NCBI GenBank assembly: GCA_026122225.1
Contig: JANEZZ010000739.1
Location: 2,542,001-2,606,000, forward strand
Length of the DNA stretch: 64,000 nucleotides
From: Heloderma charlesbogerti
Taxonomy: Eukaryota > Chordata > Lepidosauria > Squamata > Helodermatidae
Reading direction: 5' to 3'
Each line of letters opens with the position of its first letter. Position 1 is the first letter of the stretch. The notes beneath the pieces were generated by a model. The model was given only the letters and a program-made list of their open reading frames with translations, made no database searches and was not told the origin of the DNA. This document shows, in pieces, positions 44,443 through 55,100 of the stretch. Position numbers and translations under genes: made by a program.

Positions 44443-45333
44443 TAGGGGTGGACGAAAGTCACTTACCTGTCCTCGAAGGCCGTTCGCGGTGGGGGGGAGC
44501 GCTTCGCTGCTCCCCCCGCGAAGTTCAGGCCGGGGGGGGAGGCTTCCCGCCTCGCCCGGCCGAAATTCAGGCTGGGGGGGAGGCTTCCCACCTCGCCCGG
44601 CCGAAATTCAGGCCGGGGAGGAGGCACCTCGCCTCGCCCGGCCGCGAACGCGAAAGTAAAAAAAAAAAAACTTCCCCTGATAGGCTACGTGACGATTCAC
44701 GTAGCCTATCACGGCTAGATCTGCAAAGTCAGCCGTGATAGGCTACGTGAATTGTCACGTAGCCTATCACGGGTGACTTAAAAAAAAAAAAAAAGCGCGT
44801 ACGCGAATGGTGGCCCCCATAGGGAGCCGCCATTCGCGTTCCTTATTTAGTGGCCGTAGTCTACGTAAACATTTACGTAGACTACAGCCACCAAATAAGG
44901 AACGGGAATGGCGGCTCCCTATGGGGGCTGCCATTATCCGTACACTCTTTTTTTTTTTAAAGTCACCCGTGATAGGCTACGTGACGATTCACGTAGCCTA
45001 TCATGGCTGACTTTGCAAATCTAGCCGTGATAGGCTACGTGAATCGTCACGTAGCCTATCAGGGGGCGTTTTTGTTTTTTTTCTTTCATTACAATGGCGG
45101 CGGCGGCAGCCGGTCGAAAGACTGGCTGCCACTCCCGCCTCGCTCTAACACCCGCCGAACCGCCGGCCGGACCAGCCACCGGGAGGGACATTCGCAAAAG
45201 GTAAGTCCCGTCCCGGGGGGGGTGCGGGGTGCGGGGGGGGTGCGGAGGATTTTTCTCCGAAACTTGTTCAGGGGGCCAAACGCATTGGCGCTCGGCCCCC
45301 CGAAGTTTCGGGGAGAAATTTCCGCCATCCCTA
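44443..45333 (-). mobile_element. hAT-like palindromic MITE, subfamily A, complete
   Basis: Exact duplication CTTTTCCA (44435-44442 and 45334-45341). Reverse orientation (minisatellite arm at the left). The paralogous position near 31112-31125 in copy A reads uninterrupted CCTTTTCCAGAGCTTTG, an empty site. Confidence 0.95.
45094..45200 (+). other. First-exon-like 107-nt module (ATG to 5' splice donor)
   Basis: ATGGCGGCGGCGGCAGCCGG..., open for 35 codons plus 2 nt, ending CAAAAG|GTAAGT. The conserved frame begins MAAAAAGRKTG and ends RDIRK. Confidence 0.6.
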
Positions 45334-45743
45334 CTTTTCCAGAACTCTGCAGGCTGGCCACTGGGGAGATGAACTTCTCGGGGATGCCACCTGGTTGTGT
45401 AGTGCCCTCCCAAGGGAAGATGACCCGCTATCAAAATTGTATTACTTTCAGTAACAGGGTAAGACTTTTGTTGTCATCATTTTTGCTTTTAATCTATCAT
45501 ATTTAATCCCTATGACACTTTTTGAGGTTTGAGGTTCTGTACTTATTAAGGGGTCTTAGCTCTTCATTTCTGCTGTATTATATTATGTTGCCATTTGTAC
45601 TGCTTTTTATTGTGCTGGTTATGTGTTGGTTTTCTCTTGATTTTATATTATTTGCAGTAGGGGTGGACGAAAGTCTCTTACCTGTCGTCGAAGGCCGTTC
45701 GCGGTGGGGGGGAGTGCTTCGCTGGTCCCCCCGCGAAGTTCAG

Positions 45744-45900
45744 GCCGGGGGGGGAGGCTTCCCGCCTCGCCCGGCCGAAATTCAGGCCGGGGGGGAGGCT
45801 TCCCGCCTCGCCCGGCCGAAATTCAGGCCGGGGGGGAGGCTTCCCGCCTCGCCCGGCCGAAATTCAGGCCGGGGAGGAGGCTTCCCGCCTCGCCCGGCCG
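45744..45900. repeat. Minisatellite inside hAT-like element (~41-bp unit, 4 copies)
   Basis: The unit contains GGAGGCTTCCCGCCTCGCCC and GGCCGAAATTCAGG. Other copies of the element have two or three units. Confidence 0.9.
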
Positions 45901-46430
45901 CGAACGCGGAAGTAAAAAAAAAAAGCCCCCTGATAGGCTACGTGACGATTCACGTAGCCTATCACGACTAGATCTGCAAAGTCAGCCGTGATAGGCTACG
46001 TGAATCGTCACGTAGCCTATCACGGGTGACTTTAAAAAAAAAAAAAAAAAGTGCGTACGCGAATGGCGGCCCCCATAGGGAGCCACCATTCGAGTTCCTT
46101 ATTTAGTGGCTGTCGTCTACGTAAATGTTTACGTAGACTACGGCGAAAATAAGGGCAACGCAAATAGCGTTGCCCTTATTTTCGCCGTAGTCTACGTAAA
46201 CATTTACGTAGACGACAGCCACCAAATAAGGAATGCGAATGGCGGCTCCCTATGGGGGCCGCCATTATCCGTACACACTTTTTTTTTTTTTTTTTAAGTC
46301 ACCCGGGATAGGCTACGTGACGATTCACATAGCCTATCACAGCTGACTTGGCAAATCTAGCCGTGATAGGCTACGTGAATCGTCACGTAGCCTATCAGGG
46401 GACGTGTTGTTGTTTTTTTCTTTGATTGCA

Positions 46431-46537
46431 ATGGCGGGGGCGGCAGCCGGTCGAAAGACCGGCTGCCGCTCCCGTCCCGCTCGAACACCGGACGAACCGC
46501 CAGCCGGACCCGCCGCCGGGAGGGACATTCAGGGAAG
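46431..46537 (+). other. First-exon-like 107-nt module (ATG to 5' splice donor)
   Basis: ATGGCGGGGGCGGCAGCCGG..., open, ending GGGAAG|GTAAGT. Confidence 0.6.
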
Positions 46538-48063
46538 GTAAGTCCTGTCCCGGGGGGTGCGGGGGGGGTGCGGAGGATTTCTCACCAAAACTTGTTTGGG
46601 GGGCTGAACGCGTTGGCGCTCGGCCCCCCGAAGTTTCGGGGAGAAATTCTCCACCATCCCTAATTTGCAGGCTTCTTTTACATTTTGGTTAGATTTTATT
46701 GTAACATTGTCTGCTTTTTTTTAAAGGTAGTATGACACCTTGGGAATTCATTTGATTGGCGTCTCATGAATATAAATACAAGCAATAATCACAAGAAGAG
46801 GAACTGGCAAGATATATTTAGCATGACCATTCCCAATGAGAAAGCTCGATGCTGCAATCTGTACTATGCAAAGTCTTCAAAGGTAGTCTCACGTATCGTG
46901 TATTATACCATCCTAGAGGTTAGTAATGGATGGATAACAGTGGCCAGGCTATTTTTTCTCTAGGAGATATTGTAGCTTGCTCAACAGGCTAAGATAATGA
47001 ACATCACTGAGTATGCCACAGGATGAAATGTGCATTCATTTCAAAAACAAATGAAGAAATGAGTGTATCCTCATTTGTATTGCACTTTAAGGTAAAACAA
47101 ATGTACAAAAGAAATGAGAACAATGAATGTGAAAACAAGGACATTCATTTTCAGATTTGGTTTTGGAAAATCTGATTACATTTTGGCATGGAATATTCCT
47201 TGGGAAAATAGTAGAAAACCTGAATGCAAGACACTGAAATTACAAGCAGGAGAAACATGTCAGACTATTTTTTCCTGCCTTCTCATTTTTCTGAGAGTTG
47301 AGATGGCAAGGCTAGAGAGAGAGAAAATGGAATTATTCAGGAAAAAAACAAAAAACCCTGTCCTTTTCTTCTCGCTCTGCCCCCAAACTGGAGAAATGGA
47401 ACAATTTTGCATTATGAAATATTTAGACTGCTGCTGAATACAATGTTTAAGACAAGGTAGTATCACAAAGAGGTGTCTAAAAACTATGTAATTGGGTGAT
47501 GAGTAGTGGAAGACTAGAGATGTAACATTGCTTGAAACATTGAAGCCATGGGTGGAAAATGTTTTTTTAGAATTTTCTCTCTGTAAGATTCCTGGCATAG
47601 TTGTTTCTCCCATTCCTTATTAACATAATTGATTGAATATAACTTTTACTAAATGCCATTTAGGGACATTTAGGAATGCTCCAAGTCATGCTCAGTTTCC
47701 CAGCATGTGACTAGAGTCTTTATATCATGATATGCAAAGGAGGTGTGCATTCTTGACAGTTCGGGTTTTGTGCTATGGAGTTCTGTGTTTCAGGGACAGT
47801 TCTGATTAGATTTGGAGGCTGTGGTGCAGCTAGGGTTGGACTTTGGTGTCTAAGTGCCAGCCGTGCTCCCAATTGACCATTCAGAGAGCAGCAGGCGATG
47901 GGGACACAGGAAAGCAAAGCAGACCCTGCATCAGCACCTGGGTGGGGAGTGGAAGCTAGCTGTGGTGATGGTGGAGCCAGCTTAAGCAACCTGGGGAATT
48001 GGGAAGGGTTGTGTACTTCTATGATTTAATTGAGTGGGGGGACACACAAAAGTGTTGCGATGA

Positions 48064-48484
48064 TTCAGAGAGGAGGGATTTTGGAGGGATCCTGAAAGAG
48101 ATTGATTGTGGTTTTTCATGTGGTTGCAGTGAAGAGGAGAAGTGTCTATGCATGTATGTATGCATTATCGGCACATGCACTCCACAGTGTGGTTTGTTAA
48201 CCACCTTGAAAAACCAAACAACAAACCATGGGTCCTCAAAGTCACTTGTCTGAGAAAAATAAGCCACACTACATGGTTAACAAGTCACCCTGCGGAAAAT
48301 ATGTATGCACACACACACACTCACACACACACACCTTAACTGACACACACACACACACCTTAACTGAAGTGATCAGACAGAAGAGCAAAGCCACTGTGGT
48401 CTTTTAAAAAAACAACAACCCACATTTCTCCAGTTGTCTGATAAATCAATCTCTTTCAGGATCCCTCCAAAATCCCTCCTCTCA
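48064..48484. repeat. Inverted repeat replacing V2R exon 2 in copy B
   Basis: GAGAGGAGGGATTTTGGAGG at 48068 onward recurs as its reverse complement (CCTCCAAAATCCCTCCTCTC) ending at about 48484, arm length about 40 bp. In copy A the same sequence occurs once (near 32290-32330). Between the arms lie (CA)n repeats (48308-48360). The exon 2 region (A 32345-35875) is absent. Confidence 0.8.
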
Positions 48485-48489
48485 GAGTT

Positions 48490-48772
48490 ACAAGCATTCA
48501 TCAAAAGGCACTGCTTAACTTTGGCAAAGTATCATCGGCAAAGTGAGGGAGGGGAAATTCAGATCAACCCAAATGCACACAAACCTCTGAAATAGTGTAT
48601 CTATTTCGCGAACAGAAGTAAGTATTAAAACAAACACATTACTTTGGGGGAAATACTGTGGTAGCACAATTGCATGGCAGACACCAAAAAAATAAGCTAT
48701 TTAAGCCTTCAGTAAAAACTTAGACTGTGGGGAGATGAGCTGAGTTCTCATTGAGACTGGCTCCCGACATTA
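48490..48772. repeat. Segmental duplication, copy B (former V2R intron 1), partner of 35880-36150
   Basis: AAGCATTCATCAAAAGGCAC and the following 280 bp match copy A closely. Confidence 0.9.
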
Positions 48773-49455
48773 AACTAGGGCATGGAATGTGTGGACTGTT
48801 CAGCTGGCAGGAGGAAGCGTTTGGGGGGTGAGGTGGAAGGGATGAGGTAAGCAGGAGTATGTAAAACCCTTGTAAAGGAAAATGAATGAGTCAGGGGTAA
48901 GCGTAGAGAGTGAGGAGAGAAAGGGTGAAAGGAGTATTTATCCTAAGGAAATATTTATTTTATTTTATGTATTTATTACATTTCTATACCTCCCAATAGC
49001 CAAAGCTCTCTGGGCAGTTTACAAAGATTAAAACATTTTAAAATACAATATTTGTATTTTTAAAGCCTATTCTATAAAAAAACACACGAACAGAGCAATA
49101 TACAAGAACATATATCTAAAACAACTTCAATTAGTGCTCACAGCCAGCCCACAGAGAGGGATGGAGACTACTTTTAATATATCTTTAAGTGGGAAAATTG
49201 CTGAGGAAGTCCAAAACAGTCACATTTGACTTTAAAAGTGGAAACCTGTCTACAATGAGGGAACTGGTAAAAAGTTGAAAAGGGGAGTCAAGGGGGTTAA
49301 TCCCTTCAACATGTGGTTACACAAAACCACAGTAATAGAAGCTTATCTAGAATGTATACAAGAGGATTAAAATGCAGCTCAAAGTCTAAGTGGTCAACAC
49401 CATTGTTAATTAATAATAATAACAATACATGAAATAATAAATAATAAATAAATTA
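48773..49455. other. Former V2R intron 1, no gene
   Basis: 48940-49060 contains A/T-rich CCTCCCAATAGCCAAAGCTC (similar to 39710 CCACCCCGTAGCCAAAGCTC), a dispersed-repeat tail. 49120-49400 pairs with 37310-37540 of copy A. Confidence 0.5.
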
Positions 49456-49991
49456 GCAGTGTCAAGGACAAAAGGCTTCCTTCAGAAAATGGAGAAGAAA
49501 ATGGAGCCCAAAATTGTGCAAAAAAAGTTTCAAGCAGACAATAAGAGATGCAAAGAAGCATTTTGAGAAGCATATCACTAGGAACATCAAGGCCAATGAT
49601 AAAGAATTCAATGTCAATGGAGTTAAAGGAGTACTAAATGAAGATAAGGAGAATGCAGAGAAGCTAACTGAATTCTTTTCATCTATCTTCAATGCAGAAG
49701 ATGTAGGATAGATACCTTTGTCTGAACCGATGTTTTCAGGAAGGCCGTGTGAGGATCTGAGTCAAATAGTGGTGACAGAAGATTACTGGAAAACTGAAAG
49801 ATAGTAAATTACTGAGCCCAGACAATATCCATCCTAGAGTTCCTATAGAACTCAAATGTGAATTTGCTGATCTTGTAAAAGAAATGTATAACATGTCCTA
49901 AGATCATCCTCTGCACCATTGGTTGAAAACATTATTAAAGATACAATAAGTTAGCATATGGAAGGGTAAACCCTGCTGAAAAAGAATAAGC

Positions 49992-50918
49992 TAGGGGTGC
50001 ACGAAAGTCACTTACCTGGTCTCGCAGCTTTTCGCGGTGGGGGGGAGGCACTTCGCTGCTCTCCCCGCGAAGTTCAGGCCGGGGGGGGAGGCTTCCCGCC
50101 TCGCCTGGCCGAAATTCAGGCCGGGGAGGAGGCGCCTCCCCTTGCCCAGCTGTGAAATTAAAAGTTAAAAAAACAACAACACACACCCGTGATAGGCTAC
50201 GTGACGATTAACGTAGCCTATCACGGCTAGATATGCAAAGTCAGCAGTGATAGGCTACGTAAATTGTCACGTAGCCTATCACGAGTGACTTTAAAAAAAA
50301 AAAAAAGCGCGTATGCAAATGGCGGCCCCCATAGGGAGCCGCCATTCGCGTTCCTTATTTGGTCGCTGTAGTCTACGTAAATCTTTATGTAGACTACGGC
50401 GAAAATGAGGGCAACGCAAATAGCGTTGCCCTTATTTTCGCCGTAGCCTACGTAATCTTTACGTAGACTACAGGGACCAAATAAGGAACGTGAATGGCGG
50501 CTCCCTATGGGGGCCGCCATTAGCGTACGCGCTTTTTTTTTTTTTTAAAGTCACCCGTGATAGGCTACATGACGATTTACGTAGCCTATCACGGCTGAGT
50601 TTGCAAATCTAGCCGTGATAGGCTACGTTAATCGTCATGTAGCCTATCAGGGGGGCATTTTTTTTTCTTTTATTGGAATGGCGGCGGCGGCAGCTGGTCG
50701 AAAGACCTGCTGCCGCTCCCGCCCCGGACGAAGACCCGACGAACTGCCGGCCGGACCCGCCGCCGGGAGGGACATTCGGGAAAGGTAAGTCCCGTCCCGG
50801 GGCGGGTGCGGGAGGCAGGGGGGGTGCAGAGAATTTCTTCCTGAAACTTGTTTGTGGGGCCAAACACGTTGGCGCTCGGCCCCCCGAAGTTTCGGGGAGA
50901 AATTCTCCACCATCCCTA
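49992..50918 (-). mobile_element. hAT-like palindromic MITE, subfamily A, complete
   Basis: Exact duplication GAATAAGC (49984-49991 and 50919-50926). Two minisatellite units, standard core centred on GCAACGCAAATAGCGTTGC near 50420, left end in reverse. The sister LINE at about 57700 has an uninterrupted site. Confidence 0.95.
50678..50784 (+). other. First-exon-like 107-nt module (ATG to 5' splice donor)
   Basis: ATGGCGGCGGCGGCAGCTGG..., open, ending GGAAAG|GTAAGT. Confidence 0.6.
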
Positions 50919-51402
50919 GAATAAGCATGGCTTCTGCAATGGTAAGTCAGGTCTTTTAGTGTTCTTTGAGAGTGTCAATAAAGATGTGGATGCAGGTGAT
51001 CTGATTGACATTATTTATTTACCTCGATTTCTAAAAGGCTTTTGACTAAATCCCTGACCAGAGTCCTGAGCAAACCTAGCAGTCTAGGCATAAGATGAGA
51101 GGTCCTCTTATGGGTTACTTCCTCGCTCGTTAAAGAACAGAAAGTAGAGAGTAGGAATGAATGGTGAATTCTCCCAATGGAGGGATGCAGACATAGGGGT
51201 TCCACAGGGATCTGTATTGGGACCCATGTATTTCAAATGGTTCCTCAATGATCTGAAATTAGGGTGAACAGCAAGGTGGCCAAGGATGCTGATGGCATCA
51301 AATTGTTTATAGTGGTTAAAACAAAAAGGTACTTGGAACAGCTCCAAGAAAGATCTCCCCACCTTGGAATAATGGGTATCAAAATAACAACTGTGGTTCA
51401 AT

Positions 51403-52307
51403 TAGGGATGTGCAAAAGTCACTTACCTTTCCGCGGATTATGTTGATGGTGGGGGGGGGGAGGTGTTCCGTCCCTCCCCCCGAATCCTCGACGGGGGGGA
51501 GGTCATCCGTTCCTCCCCCCCGGAATCCTCCACGGCCGGCTGTGCTCCGCAACAGCTCCGCGGAGCAGCCGGCCAGGCCCAGCCAGGCCAGAGCCGTCCG
51601 CAGCTGGATTTCCAGCCGCGGTGGGCTCTGGGGGGGGGGGAACCCTGTGTACGCAAATGGCGGCGGCTATGGCCGCCATTTGCATTCCTTATTTTTGGCC
51701 GTCTTAATCTACGTAAATATTTACATAGACTATGACGGCGAAAATAAAGGGGAACGCAAATAGCGTAGCGGGCGCTATTTGCGTCCCTTTTTGATTCACT
51801 GTTTTAGCCTATGTAAATATTTACATAGGCTAAAACGGCGAATCAAAAAGGGACTCAAATAGCACCCATTAAGCTATTTGCGTTCCTCTTTATTTTTGCC
51901 ATCATAGTCTACGTAAATATTTACGTAGACTAAGACGGCCAAAACTAAGGAACGCAAATGGCGGCTGTAGCCGCCTCCATTTGTGTACATGGTTTTTTTT
52001 TTTTTTAAACCCAGCCATGATAGGCTATGTAAATCTTTATGTAGCCTATCACGTCGTTTTGTGTTTTTTTTTACAGGACTGAAAATGGCGGCGGTGGCAG
52101 CCGGTCGGAAGACCAGCCGCAGCCGCTGCTGAAGCCGCCGCCGGAGCCGCCGCTGCCTGAAAGATCCACCCCAGTTAAGTCTCATCCCGGGGGGGATCTA
52201 CAAGGGGGCGGGGGGGTGGCAGGCCATTTCACCACAGATTTCGGAGGGCCGAATGCACTGGCATTCGGCCTCACTGAGATCCGTGGCGGAATTCTCTGCC
52301 ATCCCTA
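51403..52307. mobile_element. hAT-like palindromic MITE, subfamily B, complete
   Basis: Exact duplication GGTTCAAT (51395-51402 and 52308-52315). TAGGGATGTGCAAAAGTCAC at left, GGAATTCTCTGCCATCCCTA at right. The core has four TACGTAAATATTTACG-type palindromes and AAATAGCG stems. ATGGCGGCGGTGGCAGCCGG near 52085 is a decayed version of the first-exon-like module. Confidence 0.95.
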
Positions 52308-52447
52308 GGTTCAATGTAAGCAAGTGCAAAGTGTTGCACATCAGAGCAAAAAATACCAACTTCACATTTAAGCTGGGGGATCCAAGACAGCAGTAACTGA
52401 CCAAGAAATCTTGGGGTTGTGGTGGACAGCTTTTTGAGTATGGCAAC

Positions 52448-53470
52448 TAGGGATGAATGGCCTGTGTAAAATCCGACCCGTTTGCATGTCATGGATAGTC
52501 AGGTGACTTTTCTTCCATCATCCGCCCACAGCCAGTGCAAATACTTTTTTTTCATCATGCAGAATAACATGTAAATAATTACTTGAGTACTTACATAAGT
52601 ATTTACATCATTTACCTCAGTACGTAACATTTAGCATAGTGTCCCCCATTCCATTCAACGTTTCCTCAGGAGAAACTTATGTATTTTCTAGGGATGTCAG
52701 AGAATTCTGCCACAGATCTCGGTGAGGCCGAATGCCAGTGCATTTGGCCCCCTGAAATCTGTGGTGGAACGAAAACCCCTGCCCCCCTACCCTGCGAAAG
52801 GCGCATGAAATGGAGCACTTACCTGCTGCTGTTCATGCTGCTTTGTGAATGGCGGCCGCATCTGTGGCTGCCATTCGCTTCTTCGTTACAGCCGTGATAG
52901 GCTATGTAAATAATTACATAGCCTATCACAGCTAATGCAGGAACGCCATTTGTGTCCCTGCGGAGGCCGTGATAGGCTATGTAAATATTTGCGTAGCCTA
53001 TCACGGCAAAATAAAGCAACGCAAATGGTGGCCGCTGTAGCCGCCGCCATTTGTGTTCCTTTTTTTTTTTTCCATGATAGGCTACGTAAATATATAGGTA
53101 GCCTATCATGGCAAAATACAGGGACGCAAATGGTGGCAGCTACGGCGGCCACCATTTGCGTCCCTGTGCAGCTCAGCAGCCAGATGTCCGGTTGTGGGCG
53201 GCCCTGGCCGGCAGCTCCGCAGAGTCGCTGTGAGAATTTCACGGGGAGAATTTCGGGGGGAGGGAAGGAGCTCCTCCCCCCCCAACGCGAATGTTACCCT
53301 TTGAAAAGGGAAGTGACTTTCATACATCCCTAGTATTTTCCTATGAATTTATTCAAAAGTCCACTGACTCCGCACGGCCTGAAGGGATCGCTCCGCAGCT
53401 GATTCCGCAGGTCAGATTCTTAGAAATTTGAGCTCATTTTAGTCCATCTCGAATTTCTACAGCATCCCTA
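52448..53470. mobile_element. Distinct hAT-like MITE, interrupted by a subfamily B copy
   Basis: Exact duplication ATGGCAAC (52440-52447 and 53471-53478). TAGGGATGAATGGCCTG...CAGCATCCCTA. Without the inner element it is about 370 bp and lacks the family's palindromes, so it is a different MITE with similar termini. Confidence 0.85.
52689..53332. mobile_element. hAT-like palindromic MITE, subfamily B, complete
   Basis: Exact duplication GTATTTTC (52681-52688 and 53333-53340). TAGGGATGTCAGAGAATTC at left, CATACATCCCTA at right. Three TGATAGGCTA palindromes. Confidence 0.95.
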
Positions 53471-53814
53471 ATGGCAACCCAAAGTGCTTTCGCTGTGCAA
53501 CAAGTCTTGGTTTTATTGGGATGAGGAAAAAATTGTCCTTTCAAAATGAGGCTTTTGGCGGATCATGTCCTATGACGTCGCATGGACTAAACCATGGGCC
53601 TTTGAGAGGGCTTTCTGAAGATGAGCATAATGCTGGGGTTTGCCTCACTCTGGGACAACTGGGGGTGCCAAGAGCCAAGTATCCAGGGTCAATGACCTAA
53701 AGTGGTTTAAGACTATCACCTTGGAAGGAACTGATCCAAAAACTAGTGCACTGATTTCTCAGGACCCTGAGATTTTATTTGAGAAGAAAGATCTGATGTC
53801 ATGTCTAGCATGTT

Positions 53815-55100
53815 GTTGTTGTTCAGTCGTTGAGTCACGTCCGACTCTTCGTGACCCCATGGACCATAGCACGCCAGGCCTTCCTGTCCTCCACTCTCTC
53901 CCGGAGTGTGCTCAAGTTCATATTCATTGCATGGGTGATGCTATCTAGCCATCTCATCCTCTGCTGCCCCCTTCTCCTTTTGCCTTTGATCTTTCACAGC
54001 ATCAAGGTCTTTTCCAATGAGTTTTCTCTTCTCATTAGGTGGCCAAAATATTTGAGCTTCAGCTTCAGTATCTGTCCTTCCAATGAGCACTCAGGGTTGA
54101 TTTCCCTTAGGATGGACTGATTTGACCTCCTAGCAGTCCAGGGGACCCGTAAGAGTCTTCTCCAGCACCACAGTTCGAAAGCATCAATTCTTCGGCGCTC
54201 AGCCTTCCTTATAGTCCAGCTCTCACAGCCATACATTACTACTGGGAAAAACATAGCTTTGATTATACGAACCTTGGTTGGCAAGGTGATGTCTCTGCTT
54301 CTTACTATGCTGTCTAGGTTTGCCATAGCTTTCCTCCTAAACAGCAAGTGTCTTTTAATTTCATGGCTACAGTCACCGTCTGTGGTGATCTTGGAGCCCA
54401 AGAAAATAAAATCTGTCACTGCTTCCATTTCTTCCCCTTCTATATGCCAGGAAGTGATGGGGCCAGAGGCCATGATCTTAGTTTTTTTTAATGTTGAGTT
54501 TCAAACCAGCCTTTGCACTCTCCACTTTCACCCTCAACAAGAGGCTCTTGAGATCCTCTTCGCTTTCTGCCATTAGGGTGGTATCATCTGCGTATCTGAA
54601 GCTGTTGATAATTCCCCCAGCAATCTTAATTCCGACCTGTGATTCATCCAACCCGGCGTTTCTCATGATGTACTCTGCATATAAGTTAAATAAGTAGGGA
54701 AACAATATACAGCCTTGTCGTACTCCTTTCCCAATTTTGAACCAATCGGTTTTTCCATGTCTGGTTCTTACTGTTGCTTCCTGACCCTCATACAGGTTTC
54801 TCAGGAGACAGGTAAGGTGGTCTGGTACTCCCATCTCTTTAAGAATTTGCCACAGTTTGTTGTGATCCACACAATCAAAGGCTTTAGCGTAGTCAATGAA
54901 GCAGAAATAGATGTTGTTCTGGAATTCTCTTGCTTTCTCCATGATCCAGCGAATGTTGGCGATTTGATCTCTAGTTCCTCCGCCTCTTCGAAACCCAGCT
55001 TGTACTTCTGGTAGTTCTCAGTTCACATACCTACTGCTGAAGCCTAGCTTGTAGGATTTTGAGCATAACCTTGTTGGCATGTGAAATAGTGTGTGAAATG
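53815..55100 (-). mobile_element. RTE-BovB LINE, 3' half
   Basis: Starts at the 3' terminus (GTTGTTGTTGTTCAGTCGTT, GTCCGACTCTTCGTGACCCC). Minus frames 54473-53994 and 54942-54478 give the RT: FCFIDYAKAFDCVDHNKLWQ, VRQGCILFPYLFNLYAEYIM, SFRYADDTTLMAESEEDLKS, then the C-terminal part. One frameshift near 54475. The YADD catalytic block is intact. Cut off at 55101 by the next element. Confidence 0.93.

Larger units (their letters stand above)
45658..46662 (-). mobile_element. hAT-like palindromic MITE, subfamily A, complete, four minisatellite units
   Basis: Exact duplication ATTTGCAG (45650-45657 and 46663-46670). Right arm (at left here) has four near-identical units of about 41 bp (45744-45900). 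The core inverted repeat is centred on GCAACGCAAATAGCGTTGC near 46165. Copy A has an empty site near 31440. Confidence 0.95.
43134..48130. repeat. Segmental duplication, copy B (former V2R intron 2)
   Basis: Partner of 29110-32345. It carries two extra hAT-like elements (44443-45333 and 45658-46662) and about 480 bp (47250-47740) absent from copy A, and lacks about 600 bp that copy A has near 29935-30515. No coding exon remains. Confidence 0.9.
49456..53600 (+). mobile_element. CR1/L2-clade LINE, interrupted by three hAT-like insertions
   Basis: Pieces at 49456-49991, 50919-51402, 52308-52447 and 53471-53600 join into a decayed ORF: KKSFKQTIRDAKKHFEKHI, LTEFFSSIFNAED, then the RT region (HGFCNGKS; PSLYLDF*KAFD*IPDQSPE) and a C-terminal CKVLHIRAKNTNFTFKLG-like part. 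Same family as 56990-59600. Clade call rests on the 'SPDDIHHRVLKELK' and 'KAFDKIPH' type blocks of its sister copy. Confidence 0.7.

Noticed and set aside
53994..54942. Long minus-strand frames as host genes
   Set aside because: They are the reverse transcriptase of a BovB LINE, with a frameshift and the LINE 3' end next to them.
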